This document shows, in pieces, positions 20,190 through 29,770 of a DNA stretch of 64,000 nt. The translations under genes were made by a program, and so were the position numbers. The DNA comes from Brevundimonas sp. MF30-B (lineage in GTDB: Bacteria; Pseudomonadota; Alphaproteobacteria; Caulobacterales; Caulobacteraceae), in assembly GCF_004683885.1 (NCBI RefSeq), contig NZ_CP038440.1, positions 1,336,001 through 1,400,000 on the forward strand, read 5' to 3'. How positions within the stretch are numbered: position 1 is the stretch's first letter; each line of letters opens with the position of its first letter. The notes below the pieces were generated by a model, which saw only the letters and a program-made list of their open reading frames with translations, was not told the DNA's origin and searched no databases.

Positions 20190-22184
20190 GTGACCGAAGT
20201 CGTTTCCGCGCAAGCCAAGCCCACCGTCAAGCAGATGGCCGATGCCATTCGCGTGCTCGCCATGGACGGCGTGGAGCAGGCGAAGTCCGGCCACCCCGGC
20301 ATGCCGATGGGCATGGCCGACGTGGCCACGGTGCTGTTCTCCAAGTTTCTTAAGTTCGACGCCTCGCGCCCCGACTGGCACGACCGCGACCGCTTCATCC
20401 TGTCGGCCGGCCACGGCTCGATGCTGATCTACGCCCTGCTGCACCTGACCGGCTACAAGGACGCGACCAAGGAAGAACTGTCCAACTTCCGCCAGTGGGG
20501 GGCCAAGACCGCCGGCCACCCCGAGTACGGCCATATGCCGGGCGTCGAGACGACCACCGGTCCGCTGGGCCAGGGCCTGGCCAACGGCGTGGGCTTCGCC
20601 ATGGCCGAGCGCCATCTGGCGGCGCGCTATGGCGAGGATCTGGTCGATCACCGCACCTGGGTCATCGCCGGCGACGGCTGCCTGATGGAAGGCGTGTCGC
20701 AGGAGGCCATCGCCCTGGCTGGCCGCTATCGCCTGAACAAGCTGACGGTGCTGTGGGACGACAACGACATCACCATCGACGGCAAGGTGTCCCTGTCGGA
20801 CTGCACGGACCAGAAGGCCCGCTTCAAGGCCGCGGGCTGGGCCGTGAAGGCGGTCGACGGCCATGACGTCCACGCCGTCCGCGCCGCCCTGAAGTGGGCG
20901 ACTCGCCAGGACAAGCCGACCCTGATCGCCTGCAAGACCAAGATCGGCCGCGGCGCCGCCACCATGGAAGGCAGCCACAAGACCCACGGCGCGGCCCTGG
21001 GCGCCGCCGAAATCGCCGCCACGCGGCTGGGCCTGTCTTGGACCCACGATCCCTTCGAACTGCCCGAGAGCATCGAACAGGCCTGGCGCAAGGTCGGCCG
21101 CCGCGGCGCCAAGGCCCGCAAGGCCTGGGAGGCGCGTCTCGAGGCGTCGGACCAAGCCGCCGACTTCACCCGCGCCATGAACGGCGACCTGCCGGCGAAC
21201 GCCTTCGACGCCCTGGAGGCCGAGCTGAAGGCTCTGGTCGACAGCCGGCCGGCCCAGGCCACGCGCCAGTCGTCGGGCGCGGCGCTGGACACGCTGTTCA
21301 ACGCCATCCCGGAAATGATCGGCGGTTCGGCGGACCTGACGGGATCCAACAACACTTTCGTCAAGAACACCCCGATCTTCGACGCCCCGACCTATGAGGG
21401 CCGCTACATCAACTGGGGCATCCGCGAGCACGGCATGGCCGCCGCGATGAACGGCATGGCCCTGCACGGCGGGGTCATCCCCTACGCCGGCACCTTCATG
21501 GTGTTTTCGGACTACAGCCGCCCGTCGATCCGCCTGGCCGCCCTGATGGGCGTGCGGGTAATCCATGTGCTGACCCACGATTCGATCGGCCTGGGCGAGG
21601 ATGGGCCCACCCACCAGCCGGTCGAGCATCTGGCCGCGCTGCGCGCCATCCCGAACCTGAACGTCTATCGCCCGGCCGACACTGTCGAGGCGCTGGAGTG
21701 CTGGCAGATCGCGCTGGAGACCAAGACCACGCCGTCGGCCCTGGCCCTGTCGCGTCAGAAGACGCCGGCCGTGCGTCTAACCGCCTCGGGCGAGAACCTG
21801 TCCAGGAAGGGCGCCTATGAGCTGAAGGCGGCGTCGCGCGAGGCGCGCGCCACCCTGTTCGCCACGGGCACCGAGGTCGCCATCGCGCTGAAGGCGGCCG
21901 AGGCGCTGGAGACGGCCGGCGTGCCGACCCGCGTGGTTTCGGTTCCCTGCTTCGAACTGTTCGAGCAGCAGGACGCCGCCTATCAGGCCTCGGTCATCGG
22001 CCGCGGCACGGTGCGCGTGGCGGTCGAAGCGGCAATCAAACAGGGCTGGGAGCGCTTCATCGGCGAGGACGGCGCTTTCGTCGGCATGACCGGCTTCGGC
22101 GCCTCGGCCCCGGCGGAAGTGCTCTACGAGAAGTTCGGCATCACCGCGGAAGCCGTAGCCAAGGCGGTCAAGGTCCGCCTCTAG
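20190..22184 (+). CDS. tkt: Transketolase
   Basis: A 664-residue thiamine diphosphate enzyme of the pentose phosphate pathway that transfers two-carbon units between sugars. Key segments: [11 protein letters not shown] near the N-terminus, [12 protein letters not shown], the ThDP motif [13 protein letters not shown]...DDNDITIDG, and in the pyrimidine domain [15 protein letters not shown] and [19 protein letters not shown]. The open frame runs back through the zapA pair, but GTG 20190, preceded by GAGAGG at 8 nt, is the natural start. Confidence 0.97.
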   Translation: MTEVVSAQAKPTVKQMADAIRVLAMDGVEQAKSGHPGMPMGMADVATVLFSKFLKFDASRPDWHDRDRFILSAGHGSMLIYALLHLTGYKDATKEELSNFRQWGAKTAGHPEYGHMPGVETTTGPLGQGLANGVGFAMAERHLAARYGEDLVDHRTWVIAGDGCLMEGVSQEAIALAGRYRLNKLTVLWDDNDITIDGKVSLSDCTDQKARFKAAGWAVKAVDGHDVHAVRAALKWATRQDKPTLIACKTKIGRGAATMEGSHKTHGAALGAAEIAATRLGLSWTHDPFELPESIEQAWRKVGRRGAKARKAWEARLEASDQAADFTRAMNGDLPANAFDALEAELKALVDSRPAQATRQSSGAALDTLFNAIPEMIGGSADLTGSNNTFVKNTPIFDAPTYEGRYINWGIREHGMAAAMNGMALHGGVIPYAGTFMVFSDYSRPSIRLAALMGVRVIHVLTHDSIGLGEDGPTHQPVEHLAALRAIPNLNVYRPADTVEALECWQIALETKTTPSALALSRQKTPAVRLTASGENLSRKGAYELKAASREARATLFATGTEVAIALKAAEALETAGVPTRVVSVPCFELFEQQDAAYQASVIGRGTVRVAVEAAIKQGWERFIGEDGAFVGMTGFGASAPAEVLYEKFGITAEAVAKAVKVRL

Positions 22185-22242
22185 ACGACTGGGGGGCCTG
22201 TTTCATTGCAGGCGAACTCAGGCGGTGAAATAGTCGACGCCG

Positions 22243-22845
22243 ATGGCGCTGCTGGACTGGATGAGCGAGACGACCGGGCCGTTGCTCGAAGGCCACGGCG
22301 TGGTACTGCGGCCGCCGCGTCCGTCGGACCATGTTCAGTGGGCGACGCTTCGCGAAAGATCCCGCGAGTATCTGCAGCCTTGGGAGCCGCGTTGGCCTGA
22401 AGACGACCTTAGCCGAACCGCATTCAAGCGGCGGCTTCAGCTTTACGCGCGAGAGATGGAGAACGGGACAGCCTGGCCCTTCTTCATCTTCGACCGCCAA
22501 GACCAGGCTCTCGTCGGCGCTGCGACGTTGTCAAATATCCGGCGCGGCGTGGCCGAGACAGGCACGCTAGGCTATTGGATCGGCCAGCGCTTCGCTGGGC
22601 GCGGCTATGCGACGGCTGGGGTGCGAGCCGTTGTGGCGCATGCCTTCGGCCCGCTGCGTTTGCACCGCGTCGAAGCGGCCTGCCTTCCCAGCAACATTGC
22701 TTCGCGCCGCGTCCTGGAAAAGTCGGGCTTCCGCAAGGAAGGCGAGGCGCGGGCTTATCTCAAAATTAACGGCGACTGGGCAGATCATTGGCTCTTCGGC
22801 GTCGTCGCGGACGATGTCGGGAGCGGCGAACCGCCGCCGGCCTGA
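22243..22845 (+). CDS. rimJ: GNAT N-acetyltransferase, RimJ/RimL-like
   Basis: A 200-residue acetyltransferase of the family that modifies N-termini of ribosomal proteins. The N-terminus LEGHGVVLRPPRPSDHVQWA and the acetyl-CoA region GYWIGQRFAGRGYATAGVRA with LPSNIASRRVLEKSGF match RimJ-type GNATs. The true substrate (ribosomal protein S5 or other) cannot be read from sequence. It lies 17 nt before the PdeA-like gene. Confidence 0.85.
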   Translation: MALLDWMSETTGPLLEGHGVVLRPPRPSDHVQWATLRERSREYLQPWEPRWPEDDLSRTAFKRRLQLYAREMENGTAWPFFIFDRQDQALVGAATLSNIRRGVAETGTLGYWIGQRFAGRGYATAGVRAVVAHAFGPLRLHRVEAACLPSNIASRRVLEKSGFRKEGEARAYLKINGDWADHWLFGVVADDVGSGEPPPA

Positions 22846-22861
22846 GGGGGCACAAGGCGCC

Positions 22862-24523
22862 TTGAGCACACGACCGCGAGCCCCGGCCTGGGACGCCGCC
22901 ACGGCCATTGAGGCCCTGGCGGCTGCGGACACGGCCCTGTGGGTCTGGACGCCCTCCGAGGACAGCCTGCGCTTCACCGGCGCCACACATGGACTGGGCC
23001 TGGGGCCGCTGGCGCCCGAATGCACCAGCGCAGCGCTGATCGCCCTGGCGCTGCCGCAGGATCGGGGCCTGGCGGATACGCTGCTGAAGCCTCAGGCTGA
23101 AGGCTTCGAGATCGCTCATCGCATTCGGATGCGCGGCGGCGAGATCGGCGTCTGGCGCGGGGTCTGGTTGGAAGATGGGTTGCGCGCGGCCGGCGTAGTC
23201 GCCCCGGAAATGAAATTCTCGGGCGGCGAGGCCGACGCCCTCACAGGGCTGCTGGATCGCCGCGCCTTCCTGTCCCGCGTCGGAGAGGCCCTGACGCGCC
23301 CCGGCGACTACGAAATGGTGGCCGCCGACGTCGATCGGCTGAAGCGGCTGAACGAGGCGCTGGGGCATGAGCGCGCGGACCTGGTGCTGTCGGCCCTCGG
23401 ATCGCGACTGTCGGCGGCCTTTCCGGCCCACGCCATTCCCGCGCGGGTTGGAGAGGACGAGTTCGCCATCTTCCTGCCGAAGGGGCAAGGCGCGGACAGG
23501 ATGCGGCAGGCGCTGGAGCAGCCGCTGCGCGTCGCGGGCTTCGACATCTATCCGACCGTGTCCATCGGCGCCGCGCCCTGCGAGGGCGGCCCGGAAGCGC
23601 CCGATCCGGCGGAAATCCTGCGCAGGGTGGAACTGGCCGTGGAATCCGCCAAGCGCGCCGGACGCGGCGGCGTGGCCGCATACGGCCGCGCGCTGGAAAG
23701 CGACAGCCTGTCGCGCCTGGCGCTTGAGGCGGATCTTCGCAACGCCTTCGTGCGCGCCGAGATCGAGCCCTTCTATCAGCCGATCGTGAACCTCGACACG
23801 GGCGCGGTGGCGGGATTCGAGGCGCTTGCACGGTGGCGTCATCCCCGGCGCGGCCTGGTGCCGCCCGACGAGTTCCTGGGTCTGACCCAGGAGATGGGGC
23901 TGATGAACGACCTGGGCCTGCTGATGATGCGGCAGGCGGCGCGTCAGCTGGCGGAATGGATCGCGCGCCATCCCACCGCAGGGCGGCTGTTCTGCAGCGT
24001 CAATCTTTCGGTCGGCGAGATCGAGCGTCCGAACCTGGTCGAGGACGTCGCCGAGATTATCAAGGAGACCGGCCTGCCGCGCGGCGCGCTGAAGCTCGAG
24101 GTCACCGAGGGTGACATCATGCGCGACACCACCAGCGCAGCCGAGGTCCTGACCCGCCTGAAGACAGCGGGGGCGTCGCTGGCTCTCGACGACTTCGGAA
24201 CCGGCTTTTCGTCGCTGTCCTACTTGGCCCGGCTGCCGTTCGACACGCTCAAGATCGACCGTTACTTCGTCCTGACCATGGACAAGGACGAAGGCTCGGC
24301 CAAGATCGTCAAGTCGGTGGTCAACCTAGGTCGAGATCTGTCGCTGGAGGTGGTGGCCGAGGGGGTGGAGAACGCGCATCTGGCGCGGCTCCTGCTGGAC
24401 GCCCAGTGCCACTACGGCCAGGGCTTCGGCTATGCGCCGGCTCTGCCTGCCACGGAAGCCGAAGTCTATCTGAACGAGTCGCTCGTCGACGGCACGGCGC
24501 CGATCAAGCAGCGGTCGGCCTGA
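22862..24523 (+). CDS. pdeA: PAS-GGDEF-EAL cyclic di-GMP phosphodiesterase, PdeA-like
   Basis: A 553-residue protein. A PAS-like N-terminus (about 10-115) precedes a GGDEF domain (about 125-285) whose active-site loop reads GEDEF instead of GGDEF. The following EAL domain (about 295-545) keeps the catalytic motifs EAL (GFEALARW), EVTEGDIM, DDFGTGFSS, KIDR and AEGVE, so hydrolysis of c-di-GMP is expected. Caulobacter PdeA (CC3396) has the same GEDEF degeneracy, with GTP binding there stimulating the EAL domain, and is cleared by ClpXP through CpdR. Start TTG 22862 follows GAGGGGG at about 10 nt. The C-terminus ends QRSA. Confidence 0.85.
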   Translation: MSTRPRAPAWDAATAIEALAAADTALWVWTPSEDSLRFTGATHGLGLGPLAPECTSAALIALALPQDRGLADTLLKPQAEGFEIAHRIRMRGGEIGVWRGVWLEDGLRAAGVVAPEMKFSGGEADALTGLLDRRAFLSRVGEALTRPGDYEMVAADVDRLKRLNEALGHERADLVLSALGSRLSAAFPAHAIPARVGEDEFAIFLPKGQGADRMRQALEQPLRVAGFDIYPTVSIGAAPCEGGPEAPDPAEILRRVELAVESAKRAGRGGVAAYGRALESDSLSRLALEADLRNAFVRAEIEPFYQPIVNLDTGAVAGFEALARWRHPRRGLVPPDEFLGLTQEMGLMNDLGLLMMRQAARQLAEWIARHPTAGRLFCSVNLSVGEIERPNLVEDVAEIIKETGLPRGALKLEVTEGDIMRDTTSAAEVLTRLKTAGASLALDDFGTGFSSLSYLARLPFDTLKIDRYFVLTMDKDEGSAKIVKSVVNLGRDLSLEVVAEGVENAHLARLLLDAQCHYGQGFGYAPALPATEAEVYLNESLVDGTAPIKQRSA

Positions 24524-24542
24524 GGCTTGGCCCTTTTCCATT

Positions 24543-24564
24543 TTCCCGGCGAAGGTCAGGGTCC
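24543..24564 (+). repeat. Solo degenerate REP-like element after pdeA
   Basis: TTCCCGGCGAAGGTCAGGGTCC closely resembles the core of the two elements before pyrE (TTCCCGGCGAAGGCCGGGATCC), with the palindrome partly decayed. It lies 20 nt after the pdeA-like stop. Confidence 0.5.
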
Positions 24565-24579
24565 ACGGCGGCGGAGAAG

Positions 24580-25329
24580 TCAGAGCACGCCGGTCACGCT
24601 TTCCGCCGAGGCCAGTTGCAGTAGGCCGACCAGGCGGGCGCGCGTCTCGCCGTCCGCTACCCCGTCGACCCGTTCGGGCCGCCAGTGGCGCTGGAAGGCC
24701 GTGACCGTCGAAACGGTGGCTTCGTCATAGTTCGGACCGGGAGGCAGGCCGTAGCCCAGCCTATGCAGGCCGGCGCGCAGGACAGTGACGCCCAGACCCA
24801 CGTCGCCAGGCCCCAGAACGGCGCCGAGCGCGGCAATTCGGTCGGGTGCGGGTTCAAACCACAGCCCGTGGCCGGCCTCGGCCAGGCGCTTCCAGGGAAA
24901 CAGCTCGCCTGGGTCCTGCTTGCGGTCGGGCGCCAGGTCGGAATGGGCTATGATGCGGGCGCCCGGGATGGTCCAGCGCGAACGTATGTCGCCAACGAGG
25001 GCGATCAGGGCTTCGATCTGAATGCCGGGAAAGGTGCGATAGCCAAACTCGTGCCCTGGATTGACGATCTCCACGCCGATCGAAGCGGTGTTCAGGTCGT
25101 CCTCGCCCTGCCAGACGCCGCGGCCGGCGTGCCAGGCGCGGCGCGCCTCGTCCACCAGACGAAACACGCGGCCGTCCTCTTCGATGAGATAGTGCGCTGA
25201 GACGCGGGACTGGGGATCGCGAAGTCGCTCCAGCGCCGCCTGACCGGTCTGCATGCCCGTGTAGTGCAGCACGAGCGCGTCGGGTGGCGCGCGCCTGGTG
25301 TCGAAATTGGGAGAGGGCGCCTCGATCAT
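24580..25329 (-). CDS. N-acetylmuramoyl-L-alanine amidase, AmiD-like, with peptidoglycan-binding domain
   Basis: A 249-residue Amidase_2 protein that cleaves the MurNAc-L-Ala bond in wall fragments. Zinc ligands are visible as His in LVLHYTG, His in IIAHSDLAP and Asp in DRKQDPGELFPW. Residues about 180-249 form a peptidoglycan-binding helical domain (YDEATVSTVTAFQRHW, DGVADGETRARL). No clear signal peptide is present, which fits the cytoplasmic AmpD-like recycling group as well as AmiD; location is uncertain. It is followed closely upstream by a small membrane protein gene. Confidence 0.9.
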   Translation of the reverse strand: MIEAPSPNFDTRRAPPDALVLHYTGMQTGQAALERLRDPQSRVSAHYLIEEDGRVFRLVDEARRAWHAGRGVWQGEDDLNTASIGVEIVNPGHEFGYRTFPGIQIEALIALVGDIRSRWTIPGARIIAHSDLAPDRKQDPGELFPWKRLAEAGHGLWFEPAPDRIAALGAVLGPGDVGLGVTVLRAGLHRLGYGLPPGPNYDEATVSTVTAFQRHWRPERVDGVADGETRARLVGLLQLASAESVTGVL

Positions 25330-25338
25330 GAGGACAGT

Positions 25339-25659
25339 TTAGCGTCCCTCGCGCTCCCAGCCATAGGCGACCCAGGCGCCGTCGACCTTGCGCGCTTCGA
25401 TCACGTCACCGTCCATGGCGCTGACGGGTGCGGCCTTGCGACGGGCGCGCAGGGCAAGACCGGTGAAAAAGACCAAGGCGCCCGCGACCACGGCGATCAG
25501 CGCCACAGCCGCAGCGGTCAGCACGGCCAGGACCGCCCCCACCGCCATGGCGATAGCGGTGGCGACGAAGCCGAAGAGCCAAAGCACGGGGGCGAAAAAG
25601 CCGCCGCCGCGACGACGCGGAGACTGACCGATCTGGGCGAAGCGCTGAGTCTGGAACAT
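25339..25659 (-). CDS. Small membrane protein of unknown function
   Basis: A 106-residue protein with a basic cytoplasmic N-terminus (MFQTQRFAQIGQSPRRRGG) and two closely spaced hydrophobic segments at about residues 21-46 and 48-68, followed by a charged tail ending YGWEREGR. It ends 9 nt before the amidase start on the same strand, so the two are probably co-transcribed. I do not recognise the family. Confidence 0.7.
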   Translation of the reverse strand: MFQTQRFAQIGQSPRRRGGGFFAPVLWLFGFVATAIAMAVGAVLAVLTAAAVALIAVVAGALVFFTGLALRARRKAAPVSAMDGDVIEARKVDGAWVAYGWEREGR

Positions 25660-25758
25660 GGCTCAAATCCTAAGGGGCGATCGATGAACGCCCGATGAGC
25701 AATGTCGGTCCATAGGCAGGTGCGGTCAATGCCGTGCGACATCACGCGCGGATCGCCC

Positions 25759-27543
25759 TCACCGCAGGGGCTGGTCCGCCAGAACCAAGCCGCCTTGACC
25801 TCGCAGCCGTTCAGTTTGGACCCGCTGGATGACAGACTGGGCTTCGGGCGAGCCGACCACGGCCCCGATCCGCACAAGGGCTTGGGCTGCTTCAGCTTGA
25901 ACGCCGAATGCGTCCGACAAAGCCTCCCATGGCGACTTGGCGGCCGGGAAGCGCTTGAAGCGAACCGAGGCGTCCTCGGGGATTTCGGCGAGGCGGCGGG
26001 CTACGGCGATGGCTTCTGTGAGGCCGCCGAGTTCATCGACGAGGCCCAGTTCCCGGGCCTGGGCGCCGGTCCAGACCCGGCCGCGGGCGATCTCCTGCAC
26101 CTGGGCGGGCTCAAGTCTGCGGCCTTGCGCGACGCGGACCAAGAAGGCGTCGTAGATGTGGTCCATCGAGGCGGCGAAGGCTGCGCGCTGGCCTTGGTCG
26201 AACGGCTGGGACGGCGACAGCGCATCGGCATAGTCGCCGCCGATGCTCAGTCCGCGCATGTCGACGCCAAACCGGCCAAGGGCGTCAGCCAGGACGAACT
26301 TGCCCCCATACACCCCGATGGAGCCGGTCAGGGTCGAGGGCTGGGCCACAATCGAGGAGGCTTCCGAGCTGATCCAGTAGCCGCCGGATGCAGCATAGGC
26401 GCCCATAGACACCACCACCGGTTTTCCGGCCGCCTTGGCGGCGCGGACCGCAGCCAGAATCTGCTCCGACGCCTCGGGCGAGCCTCCCGGCGAAGAGACA
26501 CGGAAGACGATGGCCTTCACCGCGTCGTCCTCGATGGCGTCATAGATGGCCTTGGCCGTGTCGTCAGACCGGATGGTCGAGCCCGAACCGAAGGGATCGG
26601 ACCCGGAACTGGCCCCCGTCACGATGGCGCCTTCAGCCGAAACGATGGCGATGGCGTCCGTCCCCGAGCCGGTCCGCAGGCCTTTGGACGAAGCATAGCG
26701 GCGAAAATCCAGGATCTCCGCGTTGGAGCCGGCGAGCCGTTTGGCCTCGCCCAGCGCCGCCTCGACCTGACCCACCTTGTCGATCAGCCGCACCTCGAGA
26801 GCCTGCTCAGCCGTATACGGCCCGGCCTCGATGACCCGTTTCATCACGGCCGGATCGATCTCGCGGTCGCGCGCGGCGTTGGCCAGGGCGTTGTCGTAGA
26901 TGGAGGTCATCCACGCCAACATCGATTCGCGGTGGGCAGGGGTGAAATCGTTTTGGCTGAATTGGTTGACGGCGTTCTTGTATTCGTAACGCTGTTCGAA
27001 CTGTGCGTTGACGCCGTACCGTTCAAAGGCGCGTCCAAGGAAGATTTCGTCGGTCGAAAAGCCCGAGGCCTGGAAGCTGGCGACAGGCTGCATCCACAGC
27101 TCGTCCGCCGAGGCGCCGACCATATAGCTGGACACGACCGCCCCGACCGGCATGAAACCTTGGCTGTGGGCGATCACGCGCTTGCCGGCGGCGCGGAAGC
27201 GGTGGATGGCCTGACGGACCTCGTCCGCGGCGGCGGGCGTCATTCCAGCCTCGGGCAGGCGCACCACCAAGGCCTTGACGTTCCTGTCCCGCTCGGCCTG
27301 AGCAAGGCCGTCCACCACCTCGACAACCGAGAGGTTCGACCCTCCAAAGCCGGCGAAGGGGTTGGTTGACGGCTGATCTGACAGGCCGCCGCGAAGGTCC
27401 AGTTGGACAACCGTCTGTGCGGGCGTGGCGGGCTTGGAGCCGGCGCTGGCGACTGCAACCATGATTAGTACGACCGGCAGCACGATCATGAACATGAACA
27501 GCCCAGCGAATACGCCGAGCATGGTCAGGAAGAACTGTTTCAT
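25759..27543 (-). CDS. sppA: Signal peptide peptidase SppA, 67K type
   Basis: A 594-residue membrane-bound serine protease that degrades cleaved signal peptides. The N-terminal membrane anchor is at about residues 5-33. Two Clp/crotonase-like domains follow: the first holds the general-base Lys (YEYKNAVNQF), the second the nucleophile Ser (SMGAYAASGGYWISS), the tandem layout of the long E. coli-type enzyme. Met at 27543 (MKQFFLTMLGVFAG) is chosen over the upstream ATG because it begins the anchor; the ribosome site is weak. Confidence 0.94.
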   Translation of the reverse strand: MKQFFLTMLGVFAGLFMFMIVLPVVLIMVAVASAGSKPATPAQTVVQLDLRGGLSDQPSTNPFAGFGGSNLSVVEVVDGLAQAERDRNVKALVVRLPEAGMTPAAADEVRQAIHRFRAAGKRVIAHSQGFMPVGAVVSSYMVGASADELWMQPVASFQASGFSTDEIFLGRAFERYGVNAQFEQRYEYKNAVNQFSQNDFTPAHRESMLAWMTSIYDNALANAARDREIDPAVMKRVIEAGPYTAEQALEVRLIDKVGQVEAALGEAKRLAGSNAEILDFRRYASSKGLRTGSGTDAIAIVSAEGAIVTGASSGSDPFGSGSTIRSDDTAKAIYDAIEDDAVKAIVFRVSSPGGSPEASEQILAAVRAAKAAGKPVVVSMGAYAASGGYWISSEASSIVAQPSTLTGSIGVYGGKFVLADALGRFGVDMRGLSIGGDYADALSPSQPFDQGQRAAFAASMDHIYDAFLVRVAQGRRLEPAQVQEIARGRVWTGAQARELGLVDELGGLTEAIAVARRLAEIPEDASVRFKRFPAAKSPWEALSDAFGVQAEAAQALVRIGAVVGSPEAQSVIQRVQTERLRGQGGLVLADQPLR

Positions 27544-27673
27544 AAGGTGGGCGCAATCCGTGGGCCGGCAGTCGGCCGCTCGGATCATAGAGGGACGCGA
27601 AGTCGGCTCCAAGCGTGCAGTTGCCACGCCTGCGCCCCAACGCGAAACGACGTGCTGCGCCGCAACCTGATCA

Positions 27674-27702
27674 TTGATTATCCGACACCGAAACCCTATA
27701 TG
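27674..27702 (+). promoter_or_regulatory. Sigma-70-type promoter of panD
   Basis: TTGATT (27674-27679), a 17-nt spacer and TATATG (27697-27702) lie about 50 nt upstream of the panD start, in the gap divergent from sppA. Confidence 0.55.
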
Positions 27703-27752
27703 GCGTTCGCGTGCGGGGGCGTTGGCCCCGCGTCTGTCGCTGGAGACCGCTA

Positions 27753-28109
27753 GTGCTGGTCACCCTTATGAAAGCCAAGCTGCACCGCGCCACCGTGACC
27801 CAGGCCGACCTGGAGTACGAGGGCTCGATCGCCATCGACGGCGACCTGCTGGACGCGTCGGGCATCCTGCCGCACGAGCAGGTGGACGTGCTCAACATCA
27901 CCAACGGCGCGCGCTTCACCACCTACGCCATCGAGGCCCCGCGCGGCAGCCGCGTGATCGGCGTCAACGGCGCCGCCGCGCGTCTGGTGCAAAAAAACGA
28001 CAAGGTCATCATCGTCACCTACGGCCAGCTGCCGCAGGAAGAAGCACGCCAGTGGTCGCCGACGGTGGTGCTGCTGGACGACTGCAACGAGATCAAACGC
28101 GCGGCTTGA
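27753..28109 (+). CDS. panD: Aspartate 1-decarboxylase
   Basis: A 118-residue pyruvoyl enzyme that makes beta-alanine for pantothenate. The self-cleavage site is Gly24-Ser25 in DLEYEGS, and INVNGAA-like [10 protein letters not shown] follows. GTG 27753, with GGAG at 7 nt, puts the cleavage at exactly the E. coli position (24/25), so it is preferred over ATG 27768 and over the longer open frame. The C-terminal NEIKRAA is conserved. Confidence 0.95.
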   Translation: MLVTLMKAKLHRATVTQADLEYEGSIAIDGDLLDASGILPHEQVDVLNITNGARFTTYAIEAPRGSRVIGVNGAAARLVQKNDKVIIVTYGQLPQEEARQWSPTVVLLDDCNEIKRAA

Positions 28110-28157
28110 CGCCCCGTCTCTATCCGGTTGCAGTGCAGACTGCACACAAGGATGGCG

Positions 28158-28904
28158 ATGGTGAAGACGTTGTATCTCGCGGCCTGCGCCGCCGCACTGA
28201 CGGCGACGCCTGCGCTGGCTCAGCAGGAAATCACGTCGCGACCCTCCATCGTCGTGGTCGGAGAGGGAAGCGCAGAGCGGGCGCCCGACACCTTCCGTGT
28301 GACGGCTGACGTCGAAGGGCGTGGGGCGAGCCAGGTCGAGGCCGTCCGAGCTTTGTCCGAAGCACGCGAGCGAGTGGGCGAGGGGCTTGAGCGTTTGGCC
28401 GGGCTGGAACGTGCGCGAGTGACGACCGGCTCGCCGCAGGTGCAGCCGACCCATGATCCGGACTGCGGGCGCGAACGCTACGGCGACACCGAAAACTGCC
28501 CGATCACCGGCTACCGGGCCGCGATGAACCTGACGCTGGAAGGCGCGCCGGTGGAGCGGGCAGGAGACGCGGTCTCGCTGGCGGCGGAGCGCGGAGGCCG
28601 CAACGCAAGGCTGGATTCCACTACCCTTGCGGACGACCGCGCACTGCAGGCCGAGGCCAACGCCGCCGCGTTCGCGGACGCGCGGCGTCAGGCCGACGCC
28701 CTGGCCCAGGCTTCCGGCCAGCGCATCGTGCGGGTGCTTCGCGTTCAGGATCCGGGAGCGCGTCCATTCGGCGTCGCTGGAATAGAGTCAGTTCAGGACA
28801 TTGTGGTCACGGGATCGCGCATTCAAGCGTCTGTTCCGCTGAACGTGGCGCCTCCCCCTGCACGCATCGACGCGCGCCTGACCGTCGTCTTTGAAATCGA
28901 ATAG
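28158..28904 (+). CDS. SIMPL domain-containing periplasmic protein (DUF541)
   Basis: A 248-residue exported protein. Signal peptide MVKTLYLAACAAALTATPALA is followed by the SIMPL domain: SIVVVGEGSAERAPDTFRVTADV at the start and ARIDARLTVVFEIE at the end. Family members (such as E. coli YggE) affect oxidative stress and envelope functions through unknown mechanisms. ATG 28158 with AAGGA at about 5 nt is used; ATG 28152 sits too close to that site. Two cysteines at about residues 97 and 107 could form a disulfide. It ends directly against the convergent ygfZ stop. Confidence 0.88.
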   Translation: MVKTLYLAACAAALTATPALAQQEITSRPSIVVVGEGSAERAPDTFRVTADVEGRGASQVEAVRALSEARERVGEGLERLAGLERARVTTGSPQVQPTHDPDCGRERYGDTENCPITGYRAAMNLTLEGAPVERAGDAVSLAAERGGRNARLDSTTLADDRALQAEANAAAFADARRQADALAQASGQRIVRVLRVQDPGARPFGVAGIESVQDIVVTGSRIQASVPLNVAPPPARIDARLTVVFEIE

Positions 28905-29687
28905 TCAGTCCAGCCAGTCGACGGGCGGCAGGCTGATCGGCCGGCCGTCTGCGGTCAGCTGACCTTCCAGCCGATCCACGCGCAGCGACGCCATGGCCAG
29001 GCCGTCTCGGCCGCTCAGCACCTCGCCGGCGCGCAATTCGCCGTTCAGCAACTCGGTTCCGAATGCGGGCGGGGGCCCGTCGAAGGCGATGGGGCGCATC
29101 CGGGTGCGGATCGATCCGCGCCGCTTCATGCGCGAGGTCGTTTCCTGGCCGACGAAGCAACCCTTGTGGAAGTCGATGCCGTTCAAAAGGTCGAAGTTGG
29201 CCTCGATCGGATAGGTCTTGTCGTCAGGGCAGTCTGCGGCCGCGTCAGGCACGCCCAGCGCCAGGCGATGCGCCTGCCAGTCATCCTCGCTGGCGGTGGC
29301 CTGAAAATCGCCGTGCGCCCGTCCGCCCAGCGCGGCCACCCGAGGGTCGGGCGAAAAGCCGGGGACGTCGCCGTCCCAGGCGACATGGACGGGGCGGTCG
29401 TCCGTCTCGACCTCGACCTTGGCCCGCAGGCGATACATCGACAGGCGCTGGACGAAGGCGTCGCGGCGCGGGGCGTCCACGTCCAGCACCACGGCGTCGC
29501 CCTCGGCGGTCAGGAACAGGTCGAACAACAGTCGGCCAGGCGGCGAGAGCAGAGCGCCGAAGCGCCGTTCGCCCTCGGCCAGGGTCTCGACATCCTGCGT
29601 CAGCAGATTGTGCAGAAACGGGCGGGCGTCGGGACCGGAGACGCGGACCAGGGCGCGGCTGTCTAGGCGGGCGATGCGGGCGGACAT
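28905..29687 (-). CDS. ygfZ: Folate-binding iron-sulfur cluster repair protein YgfZ (IBA57-like)
   Basis: A 260-residue GcvT-like protein. The hallmark KGCFVGQETTSR is present (usually K-G-C-Y/F-V-G-Q-E), with the conserved cysteine. The family assists maturation or repair of certain Fe-S enzymes and binds folate. ATG 29687 (MSARIARLDSRALVRVSG) is chosen; the upstream open frame overlaps the divergent glycosyltransferase gene and is low-quality. Convergent with the SIMPL gene with no gap. Confidence 0.92.
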   Translation of the reverse strand: MSARIARLDSRALVRVSGPDARPFLHNLLTQDVETLAEGERRFGALLSPPGRLLFDLFLTAEGDAVVLDVDAPRRDAFVQRLSMYRLRAKVEVETDDRPVHVAWDGDVPGFSPDPRVAALGGRAHGDFQATASEDDWQAHRLALGVPDAAADCPDDKTYPIEANFDLLNGIDFHKGCFVGQETTSRMKRRGSIRTRMRPIAFDGPPPAFGTELLNGELRAGEVLSGRDGLAMASLRVDRLEGQLTADGRPISLPPVDWLD

Positions 29688-29770
29688 GGTCCCCAGATAG
29701 GGGCGCCGTAAGGCGATGGCGAGGGCGCGCGACGGCTGAACCTGGGCGAGAATCCCTGTAGCCTCCCAAA

